From Haladaptatus litoreus (GTDB taxonomy: Archaea; Halobacteriota; Halobacteria; Halobacteriales; Haladaptataceae): a stretch of 64,000 nt of DNA. Position numbers and translations under genes: made by a program. The stretch spans positions 124,001 through 188,000 of the forward strand of contig NZ_FTNO01000003.1 in assembly GCF_900156425.1 (NCBI RefSeq), given 5' to 3'. The notes under the pieces are model-generated. The model did no database searches. It saw only the letters and a program-made list of their open reading frames with translations, and was not told the DNA's origin. Positions 52,757 through 62,211 of the stretch are shown here, piece after piece. Position 1 is the first letter of the stretch. Each line of letters starts with the position of its first letter.

Positions 52757-53581
52757 TCAGAACGGGAACAACCGCTCGGCCACCTCGTCGGTGAGCGGTC
52801 GACCGTATTCGCTTGCTTCGAACGCTTCTGCGTACTCAATGGTCTCGGCGTCCGCGCCGTACCGCTCGACGAGGCGCTCTCGGTACCGGTCGGCGATGTC
52901 CGCCAACGCCTCGACGTGCGGTAACCCACCATCCCGTAGCCACTCGAATCGTGCGTCGGGGTCGTCGGGAACGTCCTCAAGGTCGTCTTCGACGAACGGG
53001 AGCCACTCGTACATCTGTGATTCGTGACAATCCAGCATCTCGAACTTTCGCTCGACCACGTCGTCGATATCCACAACCACGTCAGGCGAGAACGGGTACG
53101 GTCGGTCGAACGTGTCGCTCAGGTACGCAAATACAGGATTCTCGTCGAGCGCTGGTGTCGTCGGGCAGACGTTCGGAACGGCCACGAGATAGGCGGCGTC
53201 CCGAACGAGCTGGGCAGTGTATCTGTGGTCCGGATGGTAGTCGTTCGGTCGGTGAGTCAACACGAGGTCGGGTCGGAACTCGCGAACGAGTTCGATGAGG
53301 CGGTCGCGGTGTTCCAGCGACGGCTGTAACCGGCCGTCGGGTATGTCAAACTGCTCGAACTCGACGCCAGCGACGTCCGCCGACGCCACGGCCTCCGAAC
53401 GACGACGTTGAACCAACGTCCGGCCCGCGAGTTCGTGATGGCCAGCAGCACCGTTCGTCATTGAGACGAACAGAACGTCGTGACCGCGGTCGGCGTACTT
53501 ACAGGCGATGCCGCCTGCCTTGAGGTCACAGTCGTCGGGATGTGCACCGACGACGAGAACGCGGAGTGTCTCGGTTAGCAT
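52757..53581 (-). CDS. PIG-L/LmbE family N-acetylglucosamine deacetylase-like
   Basis: This is a 274-aa zinc hydrolase. The metal-binding motif AHPDD is at 13-17 (VVGAHPDDCDLKAGG). A second site with NDYHPDHRYTAQLVRDAA supplies the distal histidine. PIG-L enzymes remove the acetyl group from N-acetylglucosamine or its glycoconjugates. A TATA (TTTATATT on this strand, 53605-53612) stands 24-31 nt before the ATG, so the transcript is leaderless. It is divergent from the dehydratase gene and upstream of the amidotransferase-like gene. In this locus it would produce free glucosamine from imported N-acetylglucosamine-containing sugars. Confidence 0.88.
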   Translation of the reverse strand: MLTETLRVLVVGAHPDDCDLKAGGIACKYADRGHDVLFVSMTNGAAGHHELAGRTLVQRRRSEAVASADVAGVEFEQFDIPDGRLQPSLEHRDRLIELVREFRPDLVLTHRPNDYHPDHRYTAQLVRDAAYLVAVPNVCPTTPALDENPVFAYLSDTFDRPYPFSPDVVVDIDDVVERKFEMLDCHESQMYEWLPFVEDDLEDVPDDPDARFEWLRDGGLPHVEALADIADRYRERLVERYGADAETIEYAEAFEASEYGRPLTDEVAERLFPF

Positions 53582-53604
53582 CAGTTTTCAGCACACGAGA
53601 TGCG

Positions 53605-53612
53605 AATATAAA
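53605..53612 (-). promoter_or_regulatory. TATA box of the PIG-L gene
   Basis: TTTATATT on the minus strand, 24-31 nt before the ATG at 53581. It is the clearest promoter in the divergent PIG-L/dehydratase region. Confidence 0.6.
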
Positions 53613-53703
53613 CACTCCGAACGGAGCGTGTTCGATGGCGGTCACGTCACCTTTCTTCGCTTCGCGTGAGGAACTATTTGTAGGTGGAGGACAAGGGAAC
53701 CAT

Positions 53704-54819
53704 ATGTCTGTCACGGACGTGACTGCCATCCCGATAGAGATGGGAGTCAAACCACTCGAAGAAGACCTCGGTCTCGCACCCTATGTGAGCAACCACGACG
53801 AAGTCGAGTCAGTCACCCGGATGCTCGTCAGAGTTGACACCAACGAGGACGTGACCGGTTGGGGTGAGATGCTCGTCGGCATGAAATCCGCCGCAGTGAC
53901 GAAAGCGGTCATCGACGACGTCATCGCTCCGGAACTCGTCGGCCGTGACGTCGGCGAGATACGCGATTTTGTCGATTCGTTCTACTACCCATACGTGAAA
54001 GTTCGGCCGTTTCTCGGCGCCGTCGAAACCGCACTCTGGGACGCACTCGGGAAGCAAGTCGGCCTCCCGGTTCATCAGCTCCTCGGCGGAAAGACCTGCG
54101 ACCGCGTGCCGATCGCAACCTGTCTCGGGATTCTCGATCCCGAGGAGTCCCGCATCTACGCCCGACGCGCCGTCGAATACGGCTTCTCGACGCTCAAGAC
54201 GAAGGCGGGTCCCGACTGGCGCGAGGACGTGGCGCGAATCCGCGCAATGCACGAGGAAGTCGACGGGCAGTTGGAGTTCAGACTCGATCCCAATCAGGGG
54301 TGGTCGTTCGAGGACGCGGTTCGGGTCGCCACCCGACTCGAAGAGGAGGGAATCCTCCTCCAGTATCTCGAACAGCCCGTTCGCATCGACACCTACGGAA
54401 CCTACGCCTCGTTTCGCAATCGCGTCCGGACGCCGGTTGCGGTAAACGAGGACACCTACTTTCCGCGCAACCTTCGCTTCCTTTTGCAGGCCGACGCCAT
54501 CGACGTGGCCGTCGTGGACCTCGTCCCCGCCGGCGGTATCCTCGCCGTCCGCGAGCAGGTCGCCATGGCTGCCAACGCCGGTGTCTCGGTGTCACACCAC
54601 TGTGGGTTCGACCTCGGGGTCAAGACAGCGGCGATGCTCCACACCGTCGCGAGCACACCCGGCATCAATCTGCCGCCGGACAGCGTCTACTACGGGTGGG
54701 ATGACTACGTCATCGACGACCCATTCGAGGTCGAAGACGGAGCGCTGCCGGTTCCCGACGGCCCGGGCCTCGGCGTCACCGTTGACGAGGAGCAAATCGA
54801 GCGGTACCGAACCGACTGA
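53704..54819 (+). CDS. Enolase-superfamily acid-sugar dehydratase-like (MR subgroup)
   Basis: This is a 371-aa member of the mandelate racemase/muconate lactonising fold. Base lysines are Lys165 and Lys167 (LKTKAG). Metal ligands are Asp195 (with Asn197, LDPNQGW), Glu223 (LEQPV) and Glu249 (VNEDTYF). An Asp272 to His298/His299 pair (VVDLVPAGG and SVSHHCG) replaces the second lysine of the muconate subgroup, pointing to sugar-acid dehydratase or racemase chemistry. The ATG at 53704 gives the family N-terminus. A gluconate- or galactonate-type dehydratase would yield a 2-keto-3-deoxy acid, the same intermediate proposed for the ammonia-lyase. Exact substrate unknown. Confidence 0.8.
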   Translation: MSVTDVTAIPIEMGVKPLEEDLGLAPYVSNHDEVESVTRMLVRVDTNEDVTGWGEMLVGMKSAAVTKAVIDDVIAPELVGRDVGEIRDFVDSFYYPYVKVRPFLGAVETALWDALGKQVGLPVHQLLGGKTCDRVPIATCLGILDPEESRIYARRAVEYGFSTLKTKAGPDWREDVARIRAMHEEVDGQLEFRLDPNQGWSFEDAVRVATRLEEEGILLQYLEQPVRIDTYGTYASFRNRVRTPVAVNEDTYFPRNLRFLLQADAIDVAVVDLVPAGGILAVREQVAMAANAGVSVSHHCGFDLGVKTAAMLHTVASTPGINLPPDSVYYGWDDYVIDDPFEVEDGALPVPDGPGLGVTVDEEQIERYRTD

Positions 54820-54842
54820 GTTTTCGTCTGACGAAGAGCGCC

Positions 54843-55988
54843 TCAATCGCCCTCGGCGTGTCCGCTCTCGCCGCTCGCGTCTCGTTCGTTCATCATCCGA
54901 CCTTCGTCTAGCGGGTCGCTGTTCCAGTACTCGTGATTCGGATCCGCGCGGAAACAGGCGGTTCGTCGTCCCTTGCCATCGTGGTCGGTGAGCGCTGGAC
55001 ATTCCTGCGTGCAGACTTCACGCGCTTCGAGACAGCGCGTGTGGAACCGGCACCCCGACGGCGGGTCGGTCGGTTCTGGAATAGTGAGCGACCGAACCGG
55101 TGGTGTCGAGACGCCCGACGAGCGATCTCGGAGGTCCGAGGTCGCCCACAGCAGTACCTTCGTGTAGGGGTGCTGGGGGTTGTGGATGATCTGTTCGGGC
55201 GTTCCAATCTCGACGAGTTCGCCGAGGTACATGATGCCGATACGGCCGCCCGCCTGCTGGGTGAGGTGTCTCGCGTTTGCGAGGTCGTGGGAGATGAACA
55301 GATAGGACGTGTCGAACTGCTGTTGCAGTTCGAGCATCAACTCCATCATCTCCGCTCGCAGTGACACGTCGAGCGCGCTGATGGCCTCGTCCGCGAGGAT
55401 GAGGTCCGGATTCATCAACAGCGACCGGATGAGCGCTACACGCTGTTGTTCGCCGCCCGATAGTTGGTGAGGGTACCTGCCTGCGTAGTCTTGCGCCGGT
55501 TTCATCCCAACGTATTCGAGGAGTCCGTAAATGCGGGCACGGCGGTCTGCCTCACTCATCTCCGGTTGCCATTTCTCCAGCGGTGCCGAGAGCGTCGATT
55601 CGATGGAGTAGTTCGGATTCAGTGAGCTACCGGGGTCTTGATGAATCATCTGGAGCGACCGCCGAATCTCTTTCCAGTCACGTGCACCGTCTGCTCCACG
55701 TCTACTAAACAGACCGTTCGACCCCTTGGACTCCCAAATATCGTCGCCGCGGTACAGCACGCGACCGTCAGTCGGCCGCTGCACGCCGATAGCCGTCTTC
55801 CCAAGCGTGGTCTTTCCGCAGCCCGACTCTCCGACCAGCGCGACGACATCGTTCTCGTAAATGTCGAGGCTCACATCGTCAACCGCGTGGACGGTGTCAG
55901 ACCCGGCGAGACCGAACAACCGTTCTTTTTCGAAGTGGACACTCACGTTCTGGAGCGACAGAAGCGGCTCGCCGTGGGGGTTGATCAT
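54843..55988 (-). CDS. ABC importer ATPase, DppF type (second importer)
   Basis: This is a 381-aa nucleotide-binding subunit. Walker A is GESGCGKTT, the signature is LSGGEQQRVALIRSLL, and Walker B is LILADEAISALD. The C-terminal cysteine motif is GCRFHTRC, with an acidic tail. The ATG at 55988 overlaps the stop of the DppD-type gene by ATGA. It is the last gene of the operon and converges on the dehydratase gene. Confidence 0.92.
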   Translation of the reverse strand: MINPHGEPLLSLQNVSVHFEKERLFGLAGSDTVHAVDDVSLDIYENDVVALVGESGCGKTTLGKTAIGVQRPTDGRVLYRGDDIWESKGSNGLFSRRGADGARDWKEIRRSLQMIHQDPGSSLNPNYSIESTLSAPLEKWQPEMSEADRRARIYGLLEYVGMKPAQDYAGRYPHQLSGGEQQRVALIRSLLMNPDLILADEAISALDVSLRAEMMELMLELQQQFDTSYLFISHDLANARHLTQQAGGRIGIMYLGELVEIGTPEQIIHNPQHPYTKVLLWATSDLRDRSSGVSTPPVRSLTIPEPTDPPSGCRFHTRCLEAREVCTQECPALTDHDGKGRRTACFRADPNHEYWNSDPLDEGRMMNERDASGESGHAEGD

Positions 55989-57091
55989 CGTGACAGGCCC
56001 CCCTTTGGGCCGTCGTACCCGTGATCTGGTGCGCCCTCGGACGTCTCCGACGACAGCGGTATCTCCGAGCGGGCGTCCTCCCAGTGGAAGCAAGCGGCTT
56101 CGTGGTCACCGCTTACGTCGTGGAGGTGCGGGTCGTTCTTCTTGCATGTCTCGTCCGCGAGCGGGCACCGGGGATTGAACGAACAGCCGTCGGGGAGCGA
56201 GACGGGGTCGGGACTCGCACCCTCGATACCCTGGATGTCCATCGCGCGGTCCGAAATGTTCGGGACAGCGTTGAGCAGTGCGCGAGTGTAGGGGTGGGCG
56301 GCGTGTTCGACCAGCTCGTCAGTCGGACCGAGTTCGACGAGGTCGAACGCGTACATCACGGCGAGTCGGTCGGCAAGGTCGGCGACCAACGGCAGGTCGT
56401 GGGTGACGAACACCATCGTCAGGTCGTACTTCTCCTGTAGGTCCTCCAGCATACTGATAATGGACCGCTGCATCAACAGGTCGAGTGCGGCGGTCGGTTC
56501 GTCCATGACGACGACGTTCGGCTGGAGGACGAGACCGAGCGCGATGAGTGCACGCTGTTTCATCCCGCCAGACAGTTCGTGAGGGTGCGAGCGAAGCACC
56601 TGTTCGGTCGGCAAGTAGAGGTCGGCGAGCAACTCGCGGGCGTGTTCCATTCCGGCCGCCACGTCCGCGTCGTGTGCTCGGAGCGTCTCCTCGAAGTGGT
56701 CGCCGATGACCATCGTCGGATTGAACGCGCTCTGTGCACCTTGAATGACGAACGAAATCTCGTTCCACCGTAGCTCCGTCAGCTCGGCTCGGGAGAGCGA
56801 CAGTACGTCCACCGACGGTCCGTCCGGCGGATGATAGCGTATTTCGCCACTCACTTGCCCCGGCGAGACGACGGCGTCTAGCATCGCCGAGGCGAGCATC
56901 GACTTCCCGGATCCGCTCTCGCCAACAACGCCGAGAACCTCCCCTCGTCGCACGTCGAGGTCAACGCCGCGGAGAACGCGGGAGTCCCCGCGATCCATGC
57001 TGAACGAGACGCTCGCGTTCCGAACTTCCAAGACGACGTCCTCGCCACTTCGAGTCGTGTCCGCGCTGGCGGGTCGTTGGCTGGCTACCAT
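55985..57091 (-). CDS. ABC importer ATPase, DppD type (second importer)
   Basis: This is a 368-aa nucleotide-binding subunit. Walker A is GESGSGKS, the signature is LSGGMKQRALIALGL, and Walker B is VVVMDEPTAALD. A C-terminal NPRCPLADETC motif is present. A near-perfect ribosome-binding site, GGAGGTGA, lies 4 nt before the ATG, needed because a 148-nt gap separates it from the preceding small membrane gene. It partners the DppF-type ATPase. Confidence 0.92.
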   Translation of the reverse strand: MVASQRPASADTTRSGEDVVLEVRNASVSFSMDRGDSRVLRGVDLDVRRGEVLGVVGESGSGKSMLASAMLDAVVSPGQVSGEIRYHPPDGPSVDVLSLSRAELTELRWNEISFVIQGAQSAFNPTMVIGDHFEETLRAHDADVAAGMEHARELLADLYLPTEQVLRSHPHELSGGMKQRALIALGLVLQPNVVVMDEPTAALDLLMQRSIISMLEDLQEKYDLTMVFVTHDLPLVADLADRLAVMYAFDLVELGPTDELVEHAAHPYTRALLNAVPNISDRAMDIQGIEGASPDPVSLPDGCSFNPRCPLADETCKKNDPHLHDVSGDHEAACFHWEDARSEIPLSSETSEGAPDHGYDGPKGGLSR

Positions 57092-57239
57092 CGAATCACC
57101 TCCAGTGGACTGGACGTGTCCGGCGGGCGCGAGTCGGTCGGCCGGTGAACTCGTCTGTTTGCGTGGCGATTCGTCGGTGTCGGTGAGGTGTCGAATGCGA
57201 GCATAGTTTTGTGCGTGGTTTGTCGTCGTATCGATACTC

Positions 57240-57482
57240 TCAGTGGTAGTTTATGAGACGGAGACCGAGGTGGCCCAGAATGGCGTAGAGAAACGCGCTC
57301 ACGCCCCAGATGGCGAACATTCCGGCCAGAACACCGTTGGTCACGAGCGGGACGTATTCCGAGAGGAGCACGGCGAGCAGACAGCAGACGACGCCGATGG
57401 CCGTAACGAACGCGAGGAACGACTGCCGGACGGCCAGCAAAACCGAGACGGCGTTGCCGCCGGACGACTGGCCGGTGCTCAT
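57240..57482 (-). CDS. Small membrane protein embedded in the ABC operon, 80 aa
   Basis: After a polar start (MSTGQSSGGNAV) come two hydrophobic helices (FLAFVTAIGVVCCLLAVLL and VLAGMFAIWGVSAFLYAILG), ending LRLINYH. The ATG overlaps the permease stop by ATGA, so it is translated with the importer. The first importer in the window has no counterpart. It could be an accessory subunit of the transporter; no family recognised. Confidence 0.65.
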   Translation of the reverse strand: MSTGQSSGGNAVSVLLAVRQSFLAFVTAIGVVCCLLAVLLSEYVPLVTNGVLAGMFAIWGVSAFLYAILGHLGLRLINYH

Positions 57483-58546
57483 CGGTTCTCACCCCCGCTA
57501 GTGCTCTCGTGGCGAGCGCGCAGTCGCACGTTGAACACCCGGTCGAATCCCTGGGCAAGCAGGATGAATCCGAGCGAGATGAAGACGATGAGTACCATCG
57601 GTACGAGCAGCCAGTGAAGTTGGTCCGGGTTCGTCAGGTCCGCTTTGCTGTAGGCGTTGTTCATCATCACGCCCCAGTTCAGCACTGACACTGGGAGGAT
57701 TCCGAGGAAGTACAGACCGACGGACTCGAAGATTATCTTCCGCGAGCTGTTCGCAAAATTCACGGAGATGTACGGCATCATATTCGAGATGACGTCCCGT
57801 CGGAGGATGTGGCTCTCGGACAGTCCCATGATGCGCGAGGCTTCGGTAAACGACTCTTCCCGGACGCTCAGCACCTGCGAACGAATAGTTCGGGCCAGCG
57901 TCGGCCAGTTGTCGATACCGAGGATGAGTCCGACCATGAACGGACTCTCGGGCTGGTAGATGGTCGCCAACACGACGACCAGTGCCAGACCCGGAATCGT
58001 GAGGACGACGTCGGTCAGTGTCATCAGTGCTTGGTCGGTGCGCCCGCCACGGTAGCCCGCGACGGTTCCAATGGTGGTACCAAGGCCAACCGAGAGCAGT
58101 GCGCCTGCCGTGATCATCTGTAGCATCGCGGGCGTCGCGTGGACGACCTGCTTGAATATCGATTCGCCCATCACGCTGGTTCCGAGCGGGTAGTCCCAAC
58201 TACTGAACGGCGCCGCGAAAATCGGCCCTTCCATCACGGTCGGTTCGGGGACGAGGTAGACGCCGACGGTTCCGATAAACACGAACGTGACCAGAATCAC
58301 GGAGCCGACGAGTCCGCGCCAGTCGTTCAATAGCACCGCCGAAGGTGCGTAAATGCGCCGTTCGAACGCTCGATAGGCTTTCTCGCGTGCCGTCGGTTCG
58401 GGCACGTTCGACGTCTGGGTGAATATCGTCTCGTTGACGCCGGCGGTACCGCCGGAGCGGTTGCTCGTGCCGCCGTCGGCGCGAACGTTCGAATCGGCTT
58501 GTTCAATGGTTTCGGAATCAGGTGCCGTGTCGTCAGTAGGATTCAC
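57479..58546 (-). CDS. ABC permease, DppC type (second importer)
   Basis: This is a 355-aa membrane protein. It has a long polar N-terminus (VNPTDDTAPDSETIEQ onward), then the DppC pattern: YPLGTSVMGESIFKQVVHATP and the EAA loop SFTEASRIMGLSESHILRRDV. It ends RVFNVRLRARHES. The GTG at 58546 is preferred because AGGAGG lies 8-9 nt upstream; a GTG seven codons earlier (58567) is the alternative. It overlaps the end of the DppB-type gene by 14 nt and the small membrane gene by 4 nt. Confidence 0.88.
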   Translation of the reverse strand: MNPTDDTAPDSETIEQADSNVRADGGTSNRSGGTAGVNETIFTQTSNVPEPTAREKAYRAFERRIYAPSAVLLNDWRGLVGSVILVTFVFIGTVGVYLVPEPTVMEGPIFAAPFSSWDYPLGTSVMGESIFKQVVHATPAMLQMITAGALLSVGLGTTIGTVAGYRGGRTDQALMTLTDVVLTIPGLALVVVLATIYQPESPFMVGLILGIDNWPTLARTIRSQVLSVREESFTEASRIMGLSESHILRRDVISNMMPYISVNFANSSRKIIFESVGLYFLGILPVSVLNWGVMMNNAYSKADLTNPDQLHWLLVPMVLIVFISLGFILLAQGFDRVFNVRLRARHESTSGGENR

Positions 58547-59558
58547 GGTTGCTCCCTCCTTTGACACGGGGATCGATGACGCCGTAGGTAAGGTCAGCGA
58601 TGAGGATTCCGAGGAGCGTTATGGTGGTGAAGAAAATAAACGCCCCCATGATGAGTGGATAATCACGGTTCATCAACGCGTTGAACGTCACCATTCCCAT
58701 CGCCGGGTAGTTGAATATCGTTTCGAGGATGATGCCGCTCCCGAAGATGCCCGCCACGCCCATCATGATGCTCGTATAGATGGGCAACAAGGCGTTTCGG
58801 CCGACGTACCGTATCGCGATTCGACCTTGGCTGATGCCACGCAGTTGTGCGACACGGATGTATCCTTCCCCCATCTCGCGGATGCAGTTGCCGCGAAACG
58901 CAAGCGCACCACCGAACCCGGCGATGAACGCCGAGAAAATTGGGAGTGCGGCATGTTTGACGACGCCGACGATGAACGGCAAGTTGAGGCCGGGTGTCGT
59001 CGAGGGATCCATTCGCCCGCCGCTCGGGAACCACCCCAGGTTGAACGAGAAGACGATGAGGGTGAGAATCGCGACGACGTAGTAGGGGATGGTGCTGTTG
59101 GCGATAGAGATGAACGTCATCCCGGTGTCGAACTTGCCACCCTCGTTGTACGCCATAACCGCGCCGAACAGCAGGCTGATGGTCGTCCCGAATGCGAGAC
59201 CGTAGATGCTGATGAATAGAGACCACGGCATCGCTTCAAAGAGAATGTCGAACACGGGTCGGTTCTTGAATATCGACCGGCCGAAATCCTGGTAGACGAC
59301 GATGTTGTAGAGGTAATCGTAGTAGGAGACGTACCACGGAACCGACGGGTCGATACCGGTGTACGTCTCGACCATCGCGTTAATATTCTCCATCTGGGCG
59401 GGCGACGGGGACTGGCCCTGTTCGAGCATCTGTTGCATCAGACTGACCTTCACCATCTCGACCGGGCCAAACGGCAACAGCCGGTAGAGCGCGAACGTTA
59501 CGGTCAATGCGATGAAAAACACCAGCACTGATTGGCCGATCCGCTTCACGTAATACAT
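58533..59558 (-). CDS. ABC permease, DppB type (second importer)
   Basis: This is a 341-aa membrane protein of six spans. It begins MYYVKRIGQSVLVFFIAL, has LYRLLPFGPVEM and the EAA loop GYIRVAQLRGISQGRIAIRYV, and ends YGVIDPRVKGGSNRESY. Upstream codons in the frame are out of family and AT-poor, so the ATG at 59558 is used. The binding-protein gene lies 585 nt upstream on the same strand, separated by two small plus-strand genes. Confidence 0.9.
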   Translation of the reverse strand: MYYVKRIGQSVLVFFIALTVTFALYRLLPFGPVEMVKVSLMQQMLEQGQSPSPAQMENINAMVETYTGIDPSVPWYVSYYDYLYNIVVYQDFGRSIFKNRPVFDILFEAMPWSLFISIYGLAFGTTISLLFGAVMAYNEGGKFDTGMTFISIANSTIPYYVVAILTLIVFSFNLGWFPSGGRMDPSTTPGLNLPFIVGVVKHAALPIFSAFIAGFGGALAFRGNCIREMGEGYIRVAQLRGISQGRIAIRYVGRNALLPIYTSIMMGVAGIFGSGIILETIFNYPAMGMVTFNALMNRDYPLIMGAFIFFTTITLLGILIADLTYGVIDPRVKGGSNRESY

Positions 59559-59683
59559 CGTGCTATTGTGCTTTTCTTTCTGCCACCTAAATAAAACTAT
59601 GGGAGCTCTTGGCACGGAAATACGACCTGCACAAGCACTCGGACGTTCACAACGTTCATTACGCCTGCCGAAAACTTCCCGAT

Positions 59684-59857
59684 ATGTCACTCGTTACATG
59701 GCTCCTCGACCTCGTCAGTGGGGACGACGAGGCAGTCTACCAGTGTATCCGGTGCGGGAGGACGTTCGAACGCGACCACTACGAGTGCCCGGACTGCGGC
59801 GTCCCGCACGTAGTGGTTTCTGTTCCCGACGACGAGGGGTCGGGGCGAAATACTTAA
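59684..59857 (+). CDS. Small zinc-ribbon protein, 57 aa
   Basis: It reads MSLVTWLLDLVSGDDEAV, then YQCIRCGRTFERDHYECPDCG, with a CxxC...CxxC zinc ribbon, and an acidic tail ending SGRNT. The size and layout match many haloarchaeal zinc-ribbon proteins, which may act in regulation or protein contact. The frame is open 25 codons upstream without family character. It lies on the strand opposite to the ABC genes, inside their operon gap. Confidence 0.65.
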   Translation: MSLVTWLLDLVSGDDEAVYQCIRCGRTFERDHYECPDCGVPHVVVSVPDDEGSGRNT

Positions 59858-59888
59858 TTTCTGTCGGAAAAGTGTGTCGGATGATAGG

Positions 59889-60110
59889 ATGTCTCACTCA
59901 CCGTCGTTCTTCGATTATGTCTGTTCGAACGCCGATAAGTTCGCCATGCTGCTCGTGTTCGAGTGCGTCGCGGGAGCGCTCTCGCTCGCGCTGTTTCTCG
60001 GATCCGAACCTGGTACCGCCACGCACGTCGTCGGCGTTCTCAACGTCCTCGGCGCCGCGGTTCTCGCCGTAGCGACGACGGCGATTCTGCTGAAGTGCCA
60101 TCGAACCTGA
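59889..60110 (+). CDS. Small two-helix membrane protein, 73 aa
   Basis: It reads MSHSPSFFDYVCSNADKF, then two hydrophobic helices (AMLLVFECVAGALSLALFLG and VVGVLNVLGAAVLAVATTAILL), ending KCHRT. The ATG at 59889 begins it; a GTG five codons upstream is less likely. It follows the zinc-ribbon gene by about 30 nt on the same strand, so the two may be one unit. No family assigned. Confidence 0.6.
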   Translation: MSHSPSFFDYVCSNADKFAMLLVFECVAGALSLALFLGSEPGTATHVVGVLNVLGAAVLAVATTAILLKCHRT

Positions 60111-60143
60111 CCCCCGCGAAAAAACGGTTCCAAAGTATCGTCG

Positions 60144-62108
60144 CTACTTCGTCTTCGCACTGATGTGGCCTTTCGCGAAGAACTCCATCGAGTTCGAGAA
60201 GTGTTCCTGTTTGGTCGCCTCAGCGTTCGGATGGCCGTCCACTTTGCCGGTAGGGAAGTCGAACTTGTCCGTGTTGCCCCAGAACGCTCTTGTCTCGTCG
60301 TAGAAGCCGATGTGGGGTACCTGCCAGTTCGTGTACCACATGAGCTTCTTTGCGAACTTCTTGACCTCGTCCTCGGACTGGGTCTGTGACATGATGTTCC
60401 CCCACTTGATCGGGAACAGCGTCTGTTTCGACCCGCCGTTGCCCACCGTGCCGACTTGCTTGGGGTACTTCGGTCGGATGGGATGGTTGAGCTTGTTGCT
60501 CCGCGGTTTCTCGAGTTCGGGCGCCGTGCGGTTCACTTTACAGTCGCTGCCGTTTTTCTTCGAGGTGACCGCTATCTCGTCGTACTTGCCGATGCCGCTC
60601 ACGCCGACCGTGGTATATGCGTTCGCGGGATGGTCCGTCCCCGAGAACCAGTTGACCATGTCGAAATCGTGGGTGTCGGTCCAGCGTTTCCAGAAGCCAC
60701 TGGACGACGGGATGACGAGTTTGTTCTTGAATCCGAACTTGTCGAGTTTCGGGCTTACGTAGTTCCCGATAGTCTCGTAGATATTCCACGGCGGTGTCAA
60801 GTAGGTGAGTCCATTGACCTTGCTACCGTTCGGCCCCGACCAGACGCCGCCGCTCTTCGAGTAGCCGGCGTTTTCGAGCACCTGTTCGGCTTTCTCGGGC
60901 CTCGATTTCGACCCGTAGTTGATGAGCCGGTTCTGGAAATTCTCGCCCACCCACTGGTTGGCCGCCTTCGTGGACATCCCGGTGACGGTGGGTCGGGGTT
61001 TGTAGTTCAGCCCCTGCGTGGTCTTGATGACTTTGACCAACTCTTCGTAGTCCAGCAGGTACGCGATTGCGCGGCGTACCGAGCGACGTGCGAGATGCTC
61101 GTTGTTCCAGTTCATCGATAGCTTCACGATGCTGGAGGTGCCGAAGCGGTTGAACACCTCGACCCGGTCGTTGGACTGGGCCTGCGTGATGGTCTTGTCG
61201 CCCATGTCCAACTTCCCGGTGTTGAGCGCCTGTATTGCCTTCTGCTTCTCGGAGATGAGGTGCCAGTTGAACGTCTTCAGGTTCGTCCACCCGGCGCGCG
61301 GATGGTCTTCGTACTTCTCGTGGGCCGCCATCGTCGGCGAGAGCTGGGTCGGCTTCCACATCCCGCACCCGAGCCCTTTCTCGGTGAGGTCTTCCAGCGT
61401 TATCGTGTGCTCTTGCAGCTCCTTGGTCACCTTCTTGATGCCGTTCTCGCCACCCGCGTCCTCGTACTTCTGGAGCCACGACTTGAAGTAGTCGTGCTTG
61501 ACGACCGGTGAGAGGTACGCCGATTTCTGCAGTGACGGGTTTGCAGGCCCGGAGAGGACGTTCTTCAGGGTGTATTCGTCCACGACTTCCCAGCTGTCGT
61601 CAGTCTGATCAGGCCCCATGTTGACCCGGTAGTCGTTGATGCGTTGGGCGGTGTGGAGGTCTTGTGCGGTGACCGGCGTCCCGTCCCACCACGTGTAATT
61701 CTCCTTGAGTTTGAGGTGGACTTCACAGCCGCCGCCTTTGAGTTCGATGTTGTCCGCGAGCCAGTATATCGGTTTTCCGTTCGCGTTCGGGTACACCGGC
61801 GACTCCCACCAGATGTAGTCCATCCAGAATTCGGTGTTTTTGGTGTCCGTGAACGGGTTGATGTTCGCCTGACTCGGTTGCCAACTGACCGGGGCGCGAA
61901 TGTTGAGTTCGGTCGTCACGGGGGAGCCCTCCCCGCCGGTGTTCTCACCCGACGGGTTGTTACTCAGCGTCACGTCTTCGTCCGGGTTGTTACCTCCGCA
62001 GCCGGCCAACCCGGAAATCGCTGCGCTACTGCCGAGCGCGAGCCATTGTCTCCGTGTTAGCCCGTTGCTATCCGCGTCGCCACCGGAACCGTGGTTAGCG
62101 TTAACCAT
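60144..62108 (-). CDS. ABC substrate-binding lipoprotein, family 5 (second importer)
   Basis: This 654-aa protein is longer than the first importer's 602 aa. The Tat signal is TRRQWLALGSS and the lipobox is LAGCGG. The binding domain has VTAQDLHTAQRINDY and an unusually tryptophan-rich N-terminal half (EFWMDYIWWESPVYPN, YTWWDGTPV), as common in oligosaccharide-binding members of this family. It ends with MEFFAKGHISAKTK. An AT-rich promoter region (62115-62150) precedes the ATG. With the DppB/C/D/F genes it forms a full importer for the locus substrate. Confidence 0.88.
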   Translation of the reverse strand: MVNANHGSGGDADSNGLTRRQWLALGSSAAISGLAGCGGNNPDEDVTLSNNPSGENTGGEGSPVTTELNIRAPVSWQPSQANINPFTDTKNTEFWMDYIWWESPVYPNANGKPIYWLADNIELKGGGCEVHLKLKENYTWWDGTPVTAQDLHTAQRINDYRVNMGPDQTDDSWEVVDEYTLKNVLSGPANPSLQKSAYLSPVVKHDYFKSWLQKYEDAGGENGIKKVTKELQEHTITLEDLTEKGLGCGMWKPTQLSPTMAAHEKYEDHPRAGWTNLKTFNWHLISEKQKAIQALNTGKLDMGDKTITQAQSNDRVEVFNRFGTSSIVKLSMNWNNEHLARRSVRRAIAYLLDYEELVKVIKTTQGLNYKPRPTVTGMSTKAANQWVGENFQNRLINYGSKSRPEKAEQVLENAGYSKSGGVWSGPNGSKVNGLTYLTPPWNIYETIGNYVSPKLDKFGFKNKLVIPSSSGFWKRWTDTHDFDMVNWFSGTDHPANAYTTVGVSGIGKYDEIAVTSKKNGSDCKVNRTAPELEKPRSNKLNHPIRPKYPKQVGTVGNGGSKQTLFPIKWGNIMSQTQSEDEVKKFAKKLMWYTNWQVPHIGFYDETRAFWGNTDKFDFPTGKVDGHPNAEATKQEHFSNSMEFFAKGHISAKTK

Positions 62109-62211
62109 GCTCTATTCAAGAATAATGTAAATACTACTAAAATATTTCGGTGCCCTTACTGAACCAACCGGAGCGCAAGATAATTGCTACCCTGGTGGAA
62201 ACAGAAAGAGC

